Shown piece after piece: positions 43,740 to 51,759 of a stretch of 64,000 nucleotides of DNA. A program made the translations under genes and the position numbers. The stretch spans positions 2,703,501 through 2,767,500 of the forward strand of contig NZ_JQNJ01000001.1 of assembly GCF_000745185.1 (NCBI RefSeq), written 5' to 3'. How positions within the stretch are numbered: position 1 is the stretch's first letter; each line of letters starts with the position of its first letter. The notes under the pieces were generated by a model. That model was not told where the DNA came from. It was given only the letters and a program-made list of their open reading frames with translations, and did not search any database. This stretch comes from Muricauda sp. MAR_2010_75 (GTDB taxonomy: Bacteria; Bacteroidota; Bacteroidia; Flavobacteriales; Flavobacteriaceae).

Positions 43740-44821
43740 TGCTCAGGTTTATAGATGACTGTGTTTTCGTCAATGCCCCCTAAAATCTCTATCCTGTCCA
43801 AATTTTGTAGACCAATGCTGATTTCTTTTTCACCGTCATCGGTTAGTACTTTTGATTCACCCATTAAATATTCCTTGGGGATGGTAAGAGTCTCTTCTTT
43901 TTGTGCGATAATGATATTGCCTTCACCCGAAAGTCCCGGATATAAGGTGGCAGGTGGAGCTTTAAAAAGGGCCTCGACCTTAAAGGTCTGCGAACGTTCA
44001 TCCTTTCTTGGATAGATTTTATCCAGAGTGGCTTCAAAAACTTCAGAATTATAAGAATCCAGGGTAATGAATACCTGCTGTCCTATTTTTAGTTTAACGA
44101 TATCCACCTCATCCACCAAGAGTTCCACCACAAATTTGTCGCTTTTGCCCACTGCAGCTACGGGCTCCATTGTTGTTACAATCTCACCTTGGTTTTTGTA
44201 AAGGGCATACACTGTACCGTTTATTTTGCTGGTAATGGTGAAATCTTTAGTATTGGTGAGAGCGCTCTTGTAATTGTTCTCCGCTTGCTTTACTTGGGTT
44301 TCCAGTTCTTTCTTGGTCCTGTTGTATCTACGTTTTAGGAGGCTTAGGTTGTTTTGGGATAGCTCGTAAGCCAATTTTCGGTTGTCGTACTCCAATTTTG
44401 ACCCAATATTCTGGTTCCAGAGGTTTTTTTGTCGAAAATAATTGATGGAATCGTTCTTTAGTTGGAGTTCTGCAGCTTGAATTTCGTCTTTGATTCCACT
44501 TAAAACCGCTGCATTGCCACTATAATTTTCACGGGCCAACTGCAGGGCCAGTTTGGCATTTTCCGTATTTAATTCTGGAGAGGTGTTAATAATTTGAAGG
44601 ATACGGTCTCCCTTGGCTACCGAATCACCTTCCTCTACCCATATCTTGTCCAGAATGCCCACCACTACAGAGTAGGCCTGGTAAAGACTATCGGGTTGCA
44701 CCGTTGCGGAAGCATACACAGATTCGGTCAAGGGCATGCGTTCCGGATAAATTTTTTCCTTTTTATCGGAACATGAAAAGAGGAAGGGTATGGAGATGAA
44801 AGCAAGTAAAATATATTTCAT
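43736..44821 (-). CDS. HlyD/MacA-type periplasmic adaptor lipoprotein
   Basis: A 361-residue adaptor with a lipobox ending at Cys17 (PFLFSC). It has the split lipoyl (barrel-sandwich) parts (VVGILDKIWVEEGDSVAKGDRIL and ITSKINGTVYALYKNQGEIV) separated by a coiled-coil hairpin (about 85-185), then beta-barrel and membrane-proximal domains. It should bridge the permease to an outer-membrane channel; no TolC-like gene is here. Start at 44821 gives the shortest typical lipoprotein signal; in-frame ATGs exist at 44833 and 44839. Confidence 0.9.
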   Translation of the reverse strand: MKYILLAFISIPFLFSCSDKKEKIYPERMPLTESVYASATVQPDSLYQAYSVVVGILDKIWVEEGDSVAKGDRILQIINTSPELNTENAKLALQLARENYSGNAAVLSGIKDEIQAAELQLKNDSINYFRQKNLWNQNIGSKLEYDNRKLAYELSQNNLSLLKRRYNRTKKELETQVKQAENNYKSALTNTKDFTITSKINGTVYALYKNQGEIVTTMEPVAAVGKSDKFVVELLVDEVDIVKLKIGQQVFITLDSYNSEVFEATLDKIYPRKDERSQTFKVEALFKAPPATLYPGLSGEGNIIIAQKEETLTIPKEYLMGESKVLTDDGEKEISIGLQNLDRIEILGGIDENTVIYKPEQ

Positions 44822-44949
44822 GGTATGTTTCATGAGCAAGTCCTCAAATTACCAATAAAATTATTATTTAAAGTATGAGTTAGGTCAGTATATAGTCTTG
44901 TTATAAATTGATACTGAAACGCATCAATACCTAATTTTTAACCCTATTG

Positions 44950-44963
44950 ATGACATAGGTCAT
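44950..44963. promoter_or_regulatory. Palindrome, possible CRP/FNR-type operator
   Basis: ATGAC, four bases, GTCAT: perfect five-base arms. A second AGGTCA half-site is at 44882-44887. It lies in the divergent region between the export operon and the DUF2953-like/GerW pair. Confidence 0.35.
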
Positions 44964-45006
44964 TGTGGATGTTGTTTGATTATAATTTCTTTACCACAAA
45001 AATTTG

Positions 45007-45495
45007 ATGATACTAACAGTGGCAATATTGTTAGTTGTGCTCTTGGCCCTTGGACTTCTATTTGCTCCAATCCAAATTTATATTGATACGGATACTGTAA
45101 AGTACTATGTTGGGATAAAGGGATTGGCAAAGGCCAGTTTGGAACCCGACAAAAAAGAGCTCATACGGGTACGGTTGAAAGTGCTCTTCTATGAACGTTG
45201 TTTTTATCCCATTAAAAAATCTTCAAAACCAAAACTTCCAGAGAAGAAAGCCAAGCCCCATAGGAAGATAAAATTTGGAAAAATTCTACGTGTGATAAAG
45301 TCGTTTGAAGTACGGCGATTTGAGTTGGATCTGGATACGGGAGACTACATTGCAAATGCCAAATTATATCCTGTATTTATGTTGCTCAACCACTACGTAG
45401 CTTCTTTTCACATCAATTTTGAGAACCGAAACAAACTATTGATTGATATAAGGAACCGACCTTACAGAATACTAAAATCATTTATTAACAATTAA
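45007..45495 (+). CDS. DUF2953-like membrane-anchored protein
   Basis: A 162-residue protein with one N-terminal membrane helix (about 2-22), then a short beta-rich part, a very basic stretch (KKSSKPKLPEKKAKPHRKIKFGK, about 68-92 in parts) and a C-terminal domain (FEVRRFELDLDTGDYIANAKLYPVF) that resembles DUF2953/YtfI. It is directly followed by a GerW-type gene, the same order as ytfI-ytfJ in Bacillus. Family assignment is by pattern and neighbour, so moderate. Divergent from the export operon. Confidence 0.7.
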   Translation: MILTVAILLVVLLALGLLFAPIQIYIDTDTVKYYVGIKGLAKASLEPDKKELIRVRLKVLFYERCFYPIKKSSKPKLPEKKAKPHRKIKFGKILRVIKSFEVRRFELDLDTGDYIANAKLYPVFMLLNHYVASFHINFENRNKLLIDIRNRPYRILKSFINN

Positions 45496-45505
45496 ATATA
45501 AGGTC

Positions 45506-45877
45506 ATGGATTTACATTTTGATGAATTATTGAACAAAGTGACTGATTTTATCAAGTCAGAGGCTAAGACAGACACCATTATTGGTGAACCCTTTCAGTT
45601 GGGTGAGTTTAAATGTGTGCCGGTAATTAAAGTGGGTATGGGATTTGGCTCTGGAGGAGGTGAAGGAGTTGAAGGAAAAGGTAAAAAAGGAGAAGGTGCC
45701 GGAGCCGGAGCCGGTATTGGTATTCAACCTATTGGCTTTTTGGTGACCAAAGGAGATGAGATTTCTTTCTTGGAAGCCGGAAAGACCCACGGTTTGGCCG
45801 CAGCATTTGAAAAAGTACCCGATTTGATTGAACGCATTGTTTCCGAAAGAAACAAGCATGAAGAAGTGGTTTCCTAA
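45506..45877 (+). CDS. GerW (YtfJ) family protein
   Basis: A 123-residue protein. The N-terminal helix (DLHFDELLNKVTDFIKSEAKTDTIIGEP) is followed by a strand and the glycine-rich loop typical of YtfJ/GerW (about 45-75, GFGSGGGEG then GAGAGAGIGIQPIGFLV). In Bacillus it is needed for normal spore germination, but the family also occurs in organisms that make no spores, where its role is unknown. It starts ten bases after the DUF2953-like gene, so the two form an operon. Confidence 0.9.
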   Translation: MDLHFDELLNKVTDFIKSEAKTDTIIGEPFQLGEFKCVPVIKVGMGFGSGGGEGVEGKGKKGEGAGAGAGIGIQPIGFLVTKGDEISFLEAGKTHGLAAAFEKVPDLIERIVSERNKHEEVVS

Positions 45878-46356
45878 ATAGGGAGTCACCTTTTAAAACG
45901 GACTGGATTGCCTATTTTATAAGTTTAGGCAATCCGGTTCGGATGGTAAGTTTATAACACTCAATTTCTGAACTTAAAAAAAGTGCCCGCTGAATGCCTT
46001 TTTAACCCATCGGTCAAATCTGAAATGCCAATAAAAGGCTGGTCCAATCCCTTATCAGCTATATCCAATACTATTTCCCCACTGCGGAATGGCAAAATGT
46101 GGAGGTGGGCAATGATCAGTAGGTGCTTTTCTCCGCACCGCGTATTGAAAGGATATATTATGTAACCCCAAAGGTTTTAAACACAATGGAAGAATAATTT
46201 TGATTTGCCGGTTTTTATGATTGATTGTACTGGGGCCTCAATGTATTGGGTCCTTATTTTTTTGTAATCACTACCTTAAAAATCAATGGAGTCAAAGCAA
46301 ACAATATAAACGCAAAAAGAAAACCCTGAAAACCAAATGGTTTCAGGGTTTTTTAG
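45878..46356. other. 479-base region without a clear gene
   Basis: Holds a perfect 10-base-pair hairpin (45905-45935, GGATTGCCTA with its complement, no T tract), a reverse-strand open frame of about 60 codons (about 45967-46160) without a convincing start, and the terminator of tRNA-Lys. The open frame reads like coding sequence in composition and may be the remnant of a gene. Confidence 0.5.
46320..46352 (-). terminator. Terminator after tRNA-Lys
   Basis: AAACCCTGAAA and TTTCAGGGTTT arms around a short loop with one bulge; T-rich tail on the reverse strand. Confidence 0.8.
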
Positions 46357-46429
46357 TGACCTGACTGGGGCTCGAACCCAGGACCCTCTCCTTAAAAGGG
46401 AGATGCTCTACCAACTGAGCTATCAGGTC
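46357..46429 (-). tRNA. tRNA-Lys (UUU)
   Basis: 73 bases on the reverse strand. Acceptor GACCTGA pairs with TCAGGTC; D arm GCTC/GAGC; anticodon stem TCTCC/GGAGA with loop CTTTTAA giving anticodon TTT (lysine); T arm CTGGG-TTCGAGC-CCCAG; discriminator A, CCA not encoded. Confidence 0.97.
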
Positions 46430-46464
46430 GTATTTCAGTGCCGGCACATTGCGCTAAGCGGGTG

Positions 46465-46494
46465 CAAATATAACATCAATAATCTATTTTACAA
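46465..46494 (-). promoter_or_regulatory. Promoter of tRNA-Lys
   Basis: Reverse strand TTG (46494-46492), 19-base spacer, TATATTTG (46472-46465); full consensus 36 bases before the tRNA. Confidence 0.65.
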
Positions 46495-46507
46495 GGTGAA
46501 TTAATGA

Positions 46508-46515
46508 TAAATTTG
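46508..46515 (+). promoter_or_regulatory. -7 promoter box for aroK
   Basis: TAAATTTG, matching TAnnTTTG, 32 bases before the ATG at 46548. Confidence 0.5.
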
Positions 46516-46547
46516 TGTTTTTTAAAAATCGCTAATAAATTCAATAT

Positions 46548-47063
46548 ATGAGAGTAGTTTTGGTGGGATATATGGCAAGTGGAAAGTCGTCCGTGGGGAA
46601 GTTGTTGGCCAGTGAGTTAGGGCTGGATTTCATAGATCTTGATGCATACATTGAGGAACGACAACAAAAATCCATCAAAACCATTTTTTCTGAAAAAGGT
46701 GAGATTTATTTCAGAAAATTGGAACATGAAATGTTGTCCAAGGTTTTGGATGAACACCAAAATTTGATGCTTTCCACGGGTGGTGGAACCCCTTGCTATG
46801 GAAACAATATGGAGACCATTTTACAAAAATCCAATCATTCCATCTATTTACAATTGTCTATCCCGGCATTAGTGGAACGGATAAAAAACGAAAAAGAAAA
46901 TCGACCCCTAGTAAAAAAATTAGATGATAAAGACCTCCCTGAGTTTATAGGAAAACATCTTTTTGAGCGAAGGCCATACTATGCACAAGCTAAACATATT
47001 TTGGAATGTGATGGTAAGGATTTGGAAACCGTGGTCTCCGAAATAAAACAAAAGTTACTCTAA
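46548..47063 (+). CDS. aroK: Shikimate kinase
   Basis: A 171-residue kinase, normal length. Walker A GYMASGKSS (residues 7-15), substrate-binding DLDAYIEE (about 31-38, the Asp that holds shikimate), STGGGTPC (about 77-84, GGG motif) and the lid/adenine region ENRPLVKK. It phosphorylates shikimate in aromatic amino acid synthesis. Its last nine bases overlap the end of the convergent phosphoribosyltransferase gene. Confidence 0.95.
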   Translation: MRVVLVGYMASGKSSVGKLLASELGLDFIDLDAYIEERQQKSIKTIFSEKGEIYFRKLEHEMLSKVLDEHQNLMLSTGGGTPCYGNNMETILQKSNHSIYLQLSIPALVERIKNEKENRPLVKKLDDKDLPEFIGKHLFERRPYYAQAKHILECDGKDLETVVSEIKQKLL

Positions 47064-47549
47064 AAAGACCGCATCGTTTTTGGGCTGGAATTCTACTTTT
47101 ATATGCTCATTGAGCGACGTGGACAATGAAATACCTTTAAAATCGGCCTTGACAGGGAATTTTTTGTGGTTTCTGTTCACCAATACCGCCGTTTTTAATT
47201 GTTTTATGGGTGTTTTTAAAAAGTGGTGTACCCCATAAATCAATGTGGTGCCAGAGTTGAGCACATCATCTACCAATACAACGGATTTGCCCTTGTAGTC
47301 CTCCTCGGGGATGGAGGTGCTTACCCCGCTTTCCAAGGGGTTTTTCTTATCCATTTCCACCTTGCAGAGCACAATCTCGGCATCGGTAATGTTTTTGAGG
47401 ACCGTTGCCACCTTTTTGGCAAAGTTCATGCCTCCACCATTAATTCCTGCCACAATGATTTCTTTCTCATCAACATTGCTTTCATAGATCTGATAGGCAA
47501 TTCGCCTAACAATGTGTTGAATTTGGCTGTGGGTCAATATGCGGTTCAT
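47055..47549 (-). CDS. Phosphoribosyltransferase (PyrR-like)
   Basis: A 164-residue PRTase of the type I fold. The PRPP-binding loop is VVLVDDVLNSGTT (about residues 90-102), with IIVAGINGGGMNFA as the earlier glycine-rich loop. Short Bacteroidota forms like this are usually labelled PyrR-like or hypoxanthine-type; the base cannot be told. The ATG at 47549 (or the adjacent 47552) is supported by a TATCTTTG box 21 bases upstream; the frame runs open to 47678 inside the S4 gene without similarity. Confidence 0.88.
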   Translation of the reverse strand: MNRILTHSQIQHIVRRIAYQIYESNVDEKEIIVAGINGGGMNFAKKVATVLKNITDAEIVLCKVEMDKKNPLESGVSTSIPEEDYKGKSVVLVDDVLNSGTTLIYGVHHFLKTPIKQLKTAVLVNRNHKKFPVKADFKGISLSTSLNEHIKVEFQPKNDAVFLE

Positions 47550-47569
47550 CATGGCATGGATAATTGCAT

Positions 47570-47577
47570 CAAAGATA
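47570..47577 (-). promoter_or_regulatory. -7 promoter box for the phosphoribosyltransferase gene
   Basis: Reverse-strand TATCTTTG, between the S4 gene stop and the PRTase start, which supports the short start. Confidence 0.5.
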
Positions 47578-47586
47578 TAAAACAGA

Positions 47587-47958
47587 TCATTCAGATTCGT
47601 CCAAATAATCATCAATGTCCCGCCGGTCTTTTTTTGTAGGTCGCCCCAGTCCTTTCTTTCTGTAGTGGGTTTTGGCAAACTTCAACAATTCATCATGCTC
47701 AAAAGCCTCTTTAGGGGTGGTATCCTTTCTATAAATATCTACCAGTTTGGCCCCGACACGGCTTTCTGGAATGTCCAAGACCGTTAATTCATAATCGATT
47801 TGGTTTTTCCGAAGTACCACTTTATCCATAGGATAAACCTCCCTAGAAGGTTTTACAACACTCCCATTAACCTTAACCTGTCCTTTTTTAACAGCGGTTG
47901 AGGCAACGTTTCGGGTTTTGTAATATCTAATACACCAAAGGTACTTGTCTATCCGCAT
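47587..47958 (-). CDS. S4-domain RNA-binding protein (Hsp15-like)
   Basis: A 123-residue basic protein. Residues 1-60 are an S4 RNA-binding domain (MRIDKYLWCIRYYKTRNVASTAVKKGQVKVNG); the rest is charged, ending GLGRPTKKDRRDIDDYL. This is the Hsp15 layout; E. coli Hsp15 rescues stalled 50S subunits carrying nascent chains. Upstream of the PRTase gene with a 37-base gap. Confidence 0.93.
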   Translation of the reverse strand: MRIDKYLWCIRYYKTRNVASTAVKKGQVKVNGSVVKPSREVYPMDKVVLRKNQIDYELTVLDIPESRVGAKLVDIYRKDTTPKEAFEHDELLKFAKTHYRKKGLGRPTKKDRRDIDDYLDESE

Positions 47959-48036
47959 AAGCTCTGCAAATCTTTGTTAATGCACCGAGCAAAAATAACG
48001 GAAAATTGTATCTTGCGCAGCTAAAAGACACACTTG

Positions 48037-49041
48037 ATGAGGTACGGGATTTTTGTTTCTTTGTTTTTAACATTGATTTTTTTATCATGCAACAATGATG
48101 ATGATGGGGGAGTGGAAAGAGTTCCACCAAGGGCATTGTCTGAGGTTGTGACCGAAAATGATAATGACATACAGGAGTTTTTACAGACACATTTCTATAA
48201 TTATGAAGAGTTTCAATCTCCACCAGCCAATTTTGACTACAAGATCAAGATAGATACCATAGCCGGTGATAATGCTGGAAAAACCCCGCTCAGTGATATG
48301 GTCAGAAGCACTACCGTGAAAATCTCTTCCAACCAACTCAGCCTGGATACAGATGAAGACGAAGTGCCCCACAAACTTTATTACCTTTCTGCAAGACCCA
48401 CTTTTGAAGAGTTGGATGAAATGGGTGAAAATCCTGCTGTAGGCGCTTATCCTACAGTTGCAGATTCAGTATATGTGCGGTACGAAGGAAAATTGTTGGA
48501 TGGCACTACTTTTGACGGGGCTTTTTTCAACCCTATTTGGTTTGATTTGGCCCGATTGCAAGACTTTTCACAAGGAGCCAGAGGTTTCTCAGAAGGCATT
48601 CCTTTTTTAAAAACGGGAGGAGCACCCATAGACAATGGGGACGGAACGGTAAGTGTTGAGGAGTATGGTGTGGGGATGATCATATTTCCTTCTGCATTGG
48701 GATATTACAATAACGCTTCAATAGCTCAGATTCCGATATACAGTCCATTATTGTTCACTATTGACCTTTTTACAATGAACCAGACCGATCATGATAATGA
48801 TGGTATTCCATCAATCAATGAAGATGCCAATGGCAATGGTTACTTGTATGATGACAACACAGATTCTGCCGAGGAAGATAGACTCAGAACTGTTCGCCGT
48901 GCCAATTTCTTGGATGGTGATGATGATGGGGATGGCGTTTCTACCCGAAGCGAAATTACCAATGATAAAGGTGAAATTATTTTTCCTTATCCTGATTCAG
49001 ATAATGATGGGACCCCTGACTATCTAGATCCAGACAATTAA
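48037..49041 (+). CDS. FKBP-type peptidyl-prolyl isomerase lipoprotein with calcium-binding-like repeats
   Basis: A 334-residue lipoprotein (lipobox ending at Cys18, LIFLSC). The middle (about 130-250) has FKBP features: VADSVYVRYEGKLLDGTTFDG, SEGIPFLKTGG and VGMIIFPSALGY. From about 250 to the end it has several DxDxDGxxD-type repeats (DHDNDGIPS, DGDDDGDGVS, DSDNDGTPDYLDPDN) as in thrombospondin type 3 / EF-loop repeats, which bind calcium. Such gliding-motility-type FKBP lipoproteins occur in flavobacteria. It would act at the cell surface or in the periplasm. The preceding in-frame TTG is unlikely to be the start. Confidence 0.87.
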   Translation: MRYGIFVSLFLTLIFLSCNNDDDGGVERVPPRALSEVVTENDNDIQEFLQTHFYNYEEFQSPPANFDYKIKIDTIAGDNAGKTPLSDMVRSTTVKISSNQLSLDTDEDEVPHKLYYLSARPTFEELDEMGENPAVGAYPTVADSVYVRYEGKLLDGTTFDGAFFNPIWFDLARLQDFSQGARGFSEGIPFLKTGGAPIDNGDGTVSVEEYGVGMIIFPSALGYYNNASIAQIPIYSPLLFTIDLFTMNQTDHDNDGIPSINEDANGNGYLYDDNTDSAEEDRLRTVRRANFLDGDDDGDGVSTRSEITNDKGEIIFPYPDSDNDGTPDYLDPDN

Positions 49042-49069
49042 AATAATAAGTACATAAAACAAAAGCATA

Positions 49070-49104
49070 AAAAAGGCCCGCTCATTTGAGCGGGCCTTTT
49101 TTAA
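49070..49104. terminator. Bidirectional rho-independent terminator
   Basis: AAAAAGGCCCGCTCA, short loop, TGAGCGGGCCTTTTTT, between the convergent FKBP lipoprotein and porin-like genes. Confidence 0.92.
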
Positions 49105-49120
49105 TTTCATCTATTTGGAA

Positions 49121-49732
49121 TTATAGTTTCAGTGACAACGAGAAAATAACCTGTGAAGGTCTGGAATCAACCCGGCCGGAAACATCTGTAATGTTGTTTC
49201 CGATAAAATTTGCTTCGTTCTCCGAAAAACCACGTTCATACCGAATATCGAAACCGAGTCTTCCAATATTGACCCCTGCACCAGCATTCAATCCAACGGT
49301 AAAATCACTTTCTACATCCTCTATTTCAACATTTTCCAAATCATTCTTTAAGGTATATTGAAAGGCTGGACCAGCAAAAAGATGAAGTGGCCCCACTATT
49401 TTAAAGCCCAATAAGACAGGAAGATCTAACTTGGAAACATCATAATCTTGGGAATCGCCATCCACATCATACGAACTTTTGGTCTTGGTATAGACCAATT
49501 CTGGTCTCAGGTAGATTTTGGGAAAATCCAATTTTCCCCAGAATCCCACATGGTATCCGGTCTTTCCTTCGGCACCTTCCACAATGTCTTGGCCCGAATC
49601 ACCAACCGAGCCAATAAGGTCTCCGTTCTTGTTATAATTTAAACCTGCTTTAATCCCAAAGCCTGAACCGCTTTGAGCCATGGCAGCGGACCCCATTAGG
49701 GTCAACACCGCAACTAGAAGTGTTTTTTTCAT
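49121..49732 (-). CDS. Porin family (PorT-like) outer-membrane beta-barrel protein
   Basis: A 203-residue protein with a signal peptide (MKKTLLVAVLTLMGSAAMAQ). The mature protein is a small beta-barrel: GFGIKAGLNYNKNGDL, YHVGFWGKLDFPKIYLRPELVYTKT, FAGPAFQYTLK and a last strand PSQVIFSLSLKL. It fits the OMP_b-brl_2/PorT-like group common in Bacteroidota. No enzymatic role is implied. Monocistronic, with the shared terminator behind it. Confidence 0.9.
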   Translation of the reverse strand: MKKTLLVAVLTLMGSAAMAQSGSGFGIKAGLNYNKNGDLIGSVGDSGQDIVEGAEGKTGYHVGFWGKLDFPKIYLRPELVYTKTKSSYDVDGDSQDYDVSKLDLPVLLGFKIVGPLHLFAGPAFQYTLKNDLENVEIEDVESDFTVGLNAGAGVNIGRLGFDIRYERGFSENEANFIGNNITDVSGRVDSRPSQVIFSLSLKL

Positions 49733-49785
49733 AAGTGTTCATTTTAAAAGGTTGATGAAGAATATCACAAAAGTGATACCGAAAA

Positions 49786-50739
49786 TTATTTTCGTTTCAA
49801 CACTCTTAAAACGGCAGCTTCTATGGCTTTATTGTTCAGTCCGTATTTCTCCATCAACTGTTCTGGGGTACCACTTTCACCAAAAGTATCTTGGGTTGCC
49901 ACAAACTCTTGGGGCGCAGGATGGTGTGTTGCCAATACGCGCGCAACGCTTTCGCCAAGGCCACCCAAATAGTTGTGTTCTTCTGCAGTGACGACACATC
50001 CCGTCTTTTTCACAGAATCCAAGATGGCTTTGTCATCCAAAGGTTTAATAGTGTGAATATTGATAACTTCTGCAGAAACTCCTTGGTTTTCCAAACTTTC
50101 CGCTGCCAAAAGTGCTTGCCATACCAAATGTCCTGTGGCCAAAATGGTTACGTCGGTCCCTTCATTGAGCATAAGGGCCTTTCCAATCTCAAACTTTTGA
50201 TCAACAGGAGTGAAGTTGGCCACTTTTGGACGACCAAAACGTAAATAAACCGGACCATGGTGCTCTGCAATGGCAATGGTAGCTGCTTTGGTCTGGTTAT
50301 AGTCACATGGATTGATGACCGTCATGCCAGGAAGCATTTTCATTAAACCAATATCTTCCAAAATCTGGTGGGTTGCTCCATCTTCTCCAAGGGTAAGTCC
50401 CGCATGCGAAGCACAGATTTTTACATTCTTATCCGAATAGGCAATGGACTGACGAATTTGGTCGTAAACTCTTCCTGTGGCAAAGTTGGCAAAGGTAGAG
50501 GCAAAAGGTATTTTACCTCCTATGGTAAGACCGGCAGCCATGCCCATCATGTTGGCCTCAGCTATCCCAGTTTGGAAAAAGCGTTCAGGATTTTCTTCAA
50601 TAAAAGTTTCAATCTTCAGCGAGCCCACCAAATCGGCACAAAGAGCCACAACATTTGGATTGGTTCTACCCAATTCTGTCATTCCGGCACCATAACCGCT
50701 TCGCGTATCGTTTTTTCCTTGATCTGTATATTTTGTCAT
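49786..50739 (-). CDS. Transketolase, C-terminal subunit
   Basis: A 317-residue protein with the pyrimidine-binding domain (GAGMTELGRTNPNVVALCADLVGS; IAEANMMGMAAGLTIGGKIPFASTFANFATGR) and the C-terminal transketolase domain (TVINPCDYNQTKAA; CVVTAEEHNYLGGLGESVARVL). It is one half of a split transketolase; the thiamine-diphosphate-binding half is the next gene upstream. The 17-base gap between them suggests joint production of the two-chain enzyme for the pentose phosphate pathway. Confidence 0.94.
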   Translation of the reverse strand: MTKYTDQGKNDTRSGYGAGMTELGRTNPNVVALCADLVGSLKIETFIEENPERFFQTGIAEANMMGMAAGLTIGGKIPFASTFANFATGRVYDQIRQSIAYSDKNVKICASHAGLTLGEDGATHQILEDIGLMKMLPGMTVINPCDYNQTKAATIAIAEHHGPVYLRFGRPKVANFTPVDQKFEIGKALMLNEGTDVTILATGHLVWQALLAAESLENQGVSAEVINIHTIKPLDDKAILDSVKKTGCVVTAEEHNYLGGLGESVARVLATHHPAPQEFVATQDTFGESGTPEQLMEKYGLNNKAIEAAVLRVLKRK

Positions 50740-50756
50740 TTTTCTTGTCTTCAGAA

Positions 50757-51602
50757 TTAATAATCACCTAAGGTCTCTGGGTTCTGTGCCAATGCCGTGG
50801 CCAATTGCTCATCATTCGGAGCTTTACCGTGCCATGCATGGGTGTGCATCATAAAATCCACACCATTACCCATCATAGTGGTCATCACAATGCAGACAGG
50901 CTTTCCTTTTCCAGTTCTGCTTTTGGCTTCTTTAAGTCCGGCAATGACCTGTTCCAAATCATTCCCATCTTCAATTTCCATAACATCCCAGCCAAATGCC
51001 TTGAATTTTTCAGCTACATCACCTAAAGGAAGTACATCTTCTGTGGCCCCATCGATTTGTTGACCGTTTCGGTCTACGGTGGCAATTAAATTGTCTACCT
51101 TATTTCCGGCGGCGTACATGATGGCCTCCCAATTTTGACCTTCCTGTAGTTCGCCATCGCCATGAAGACTGAACACCAAATGGTCATCACCGTTCAATTT
51201 TTTGGCCAAAGCAGCACCAATGGCAACGGACATTCCTTGTCCCAATGAACCAGAAGCTACGCGAACCCCGGGTAAACCTTCGTGGGTGGTTGGGTGGCCT
51301 TGCAAACGGGAGTTGATCAACCTGAAGGTGTTGAGTTCCTCAATAGGAAAATACCCTTTTCGTGCCAGAACACTGTAAAATACGGGTGAGATATGACCAT
51401 TGGACAAAAAGAAGATATCCTCTCCTTTTCCATCCATATCAAATCCTTCCTTAAGATCCATAATTTCATTGTATAGGGCTACAAAAAATTCGGTACATCC
51501 CAAGGAACCCCCAGGGTGTCCTGAATTTACGTTGTGGACCATTCGTAAAATGTCCCTTCTCACCTGAACGACCAGGTCCTGTAATTCTCTAGTATTTGGC
51601 AT
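50757..51602 (-). CDS. Transketolase, N-terminal subunit
   Basis: A 281-residue thiamine-diphosphate-binding chain: NSGHPGGSLGCTEFFVALY (about 26-44), the SLGQGMSVAIGAAL segment, and the ThDP motif GDGELQEGQNWEA (about 150-162). It lacks the pyrimidine and C-terminal domains, which are on the following gene, so this organism has a split transketolase. The ATG at 51602 is followed by the usual N-terminus; a TATTTTTG box lies 22 bases upstream. The open frame beyond it is not supported. Confidence 0.94.
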   Translation of the reverse strand: MPNTRELQDLVVQVRRDILRMVHNVNSGHPGGSLGCTEFFVALYNEIMDLKEGFDMDGKGEDIFFLSNGHISPVFYSVLARKGYFPIEELNTFRLINSRLQGHPTTHEGLPGVRVASGSLGQGMSVAIGAALAKKLNGDDHLVFSLHGDGELQEGQNWEAIMYAAGNKVDNLIATVDRNGQQIDGATEDVLPLGDVAEKFKAFGWDVMEIEDGNDLEQVIAGLKEAKSRTGKGKPVCIVMTTMMGNGVDFMMHTHAWHGKAPNDEQLATALAQNPETLGDY

Positions 51603-51623
51603 CAGTAGTTTATTTTGAGGTTT

Positions 51624-51631
51624 CAAAAATA
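51624..51631 (-). promoter_or_regulatory. -7 promoter box of the transketolase operon
   Basis: Reverse-strand TATTTTTG, matching TAnnTTTG, 22 bases before the ATG at 51602. Confidence 0.5.
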
Positions 51632-51733
51632 ACGGCATTAGGTCGGGTAAACAAGTAAGAAATGTATTTTTCACAAAATACCGCCCCATATAAACTTTAT
51701 TTTTTTGTTAAGGGAAAGCGGAGATGAGTTGGC

Positions 51734-51741
51734 TATATTTG
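51734..51741 (+). promoter_or_regulatory. -7 promoter box for tgt
   Basis: TATATTTG, matching TAnnTTTG, 18 bases before the TTG start codon at 51760. Confidence 0.5.
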
Positions 51742-51759
51742 CGGTTTTAAACAATACCA

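Noticed and set aside
47553-47678. Long N-terminal extension of the phosphoribosyltransferase
   Set aside because: It overlaps the S4 gene in another frame, has no family similarity and is downstream of no promoter, while a promoter box sits just before 47552.
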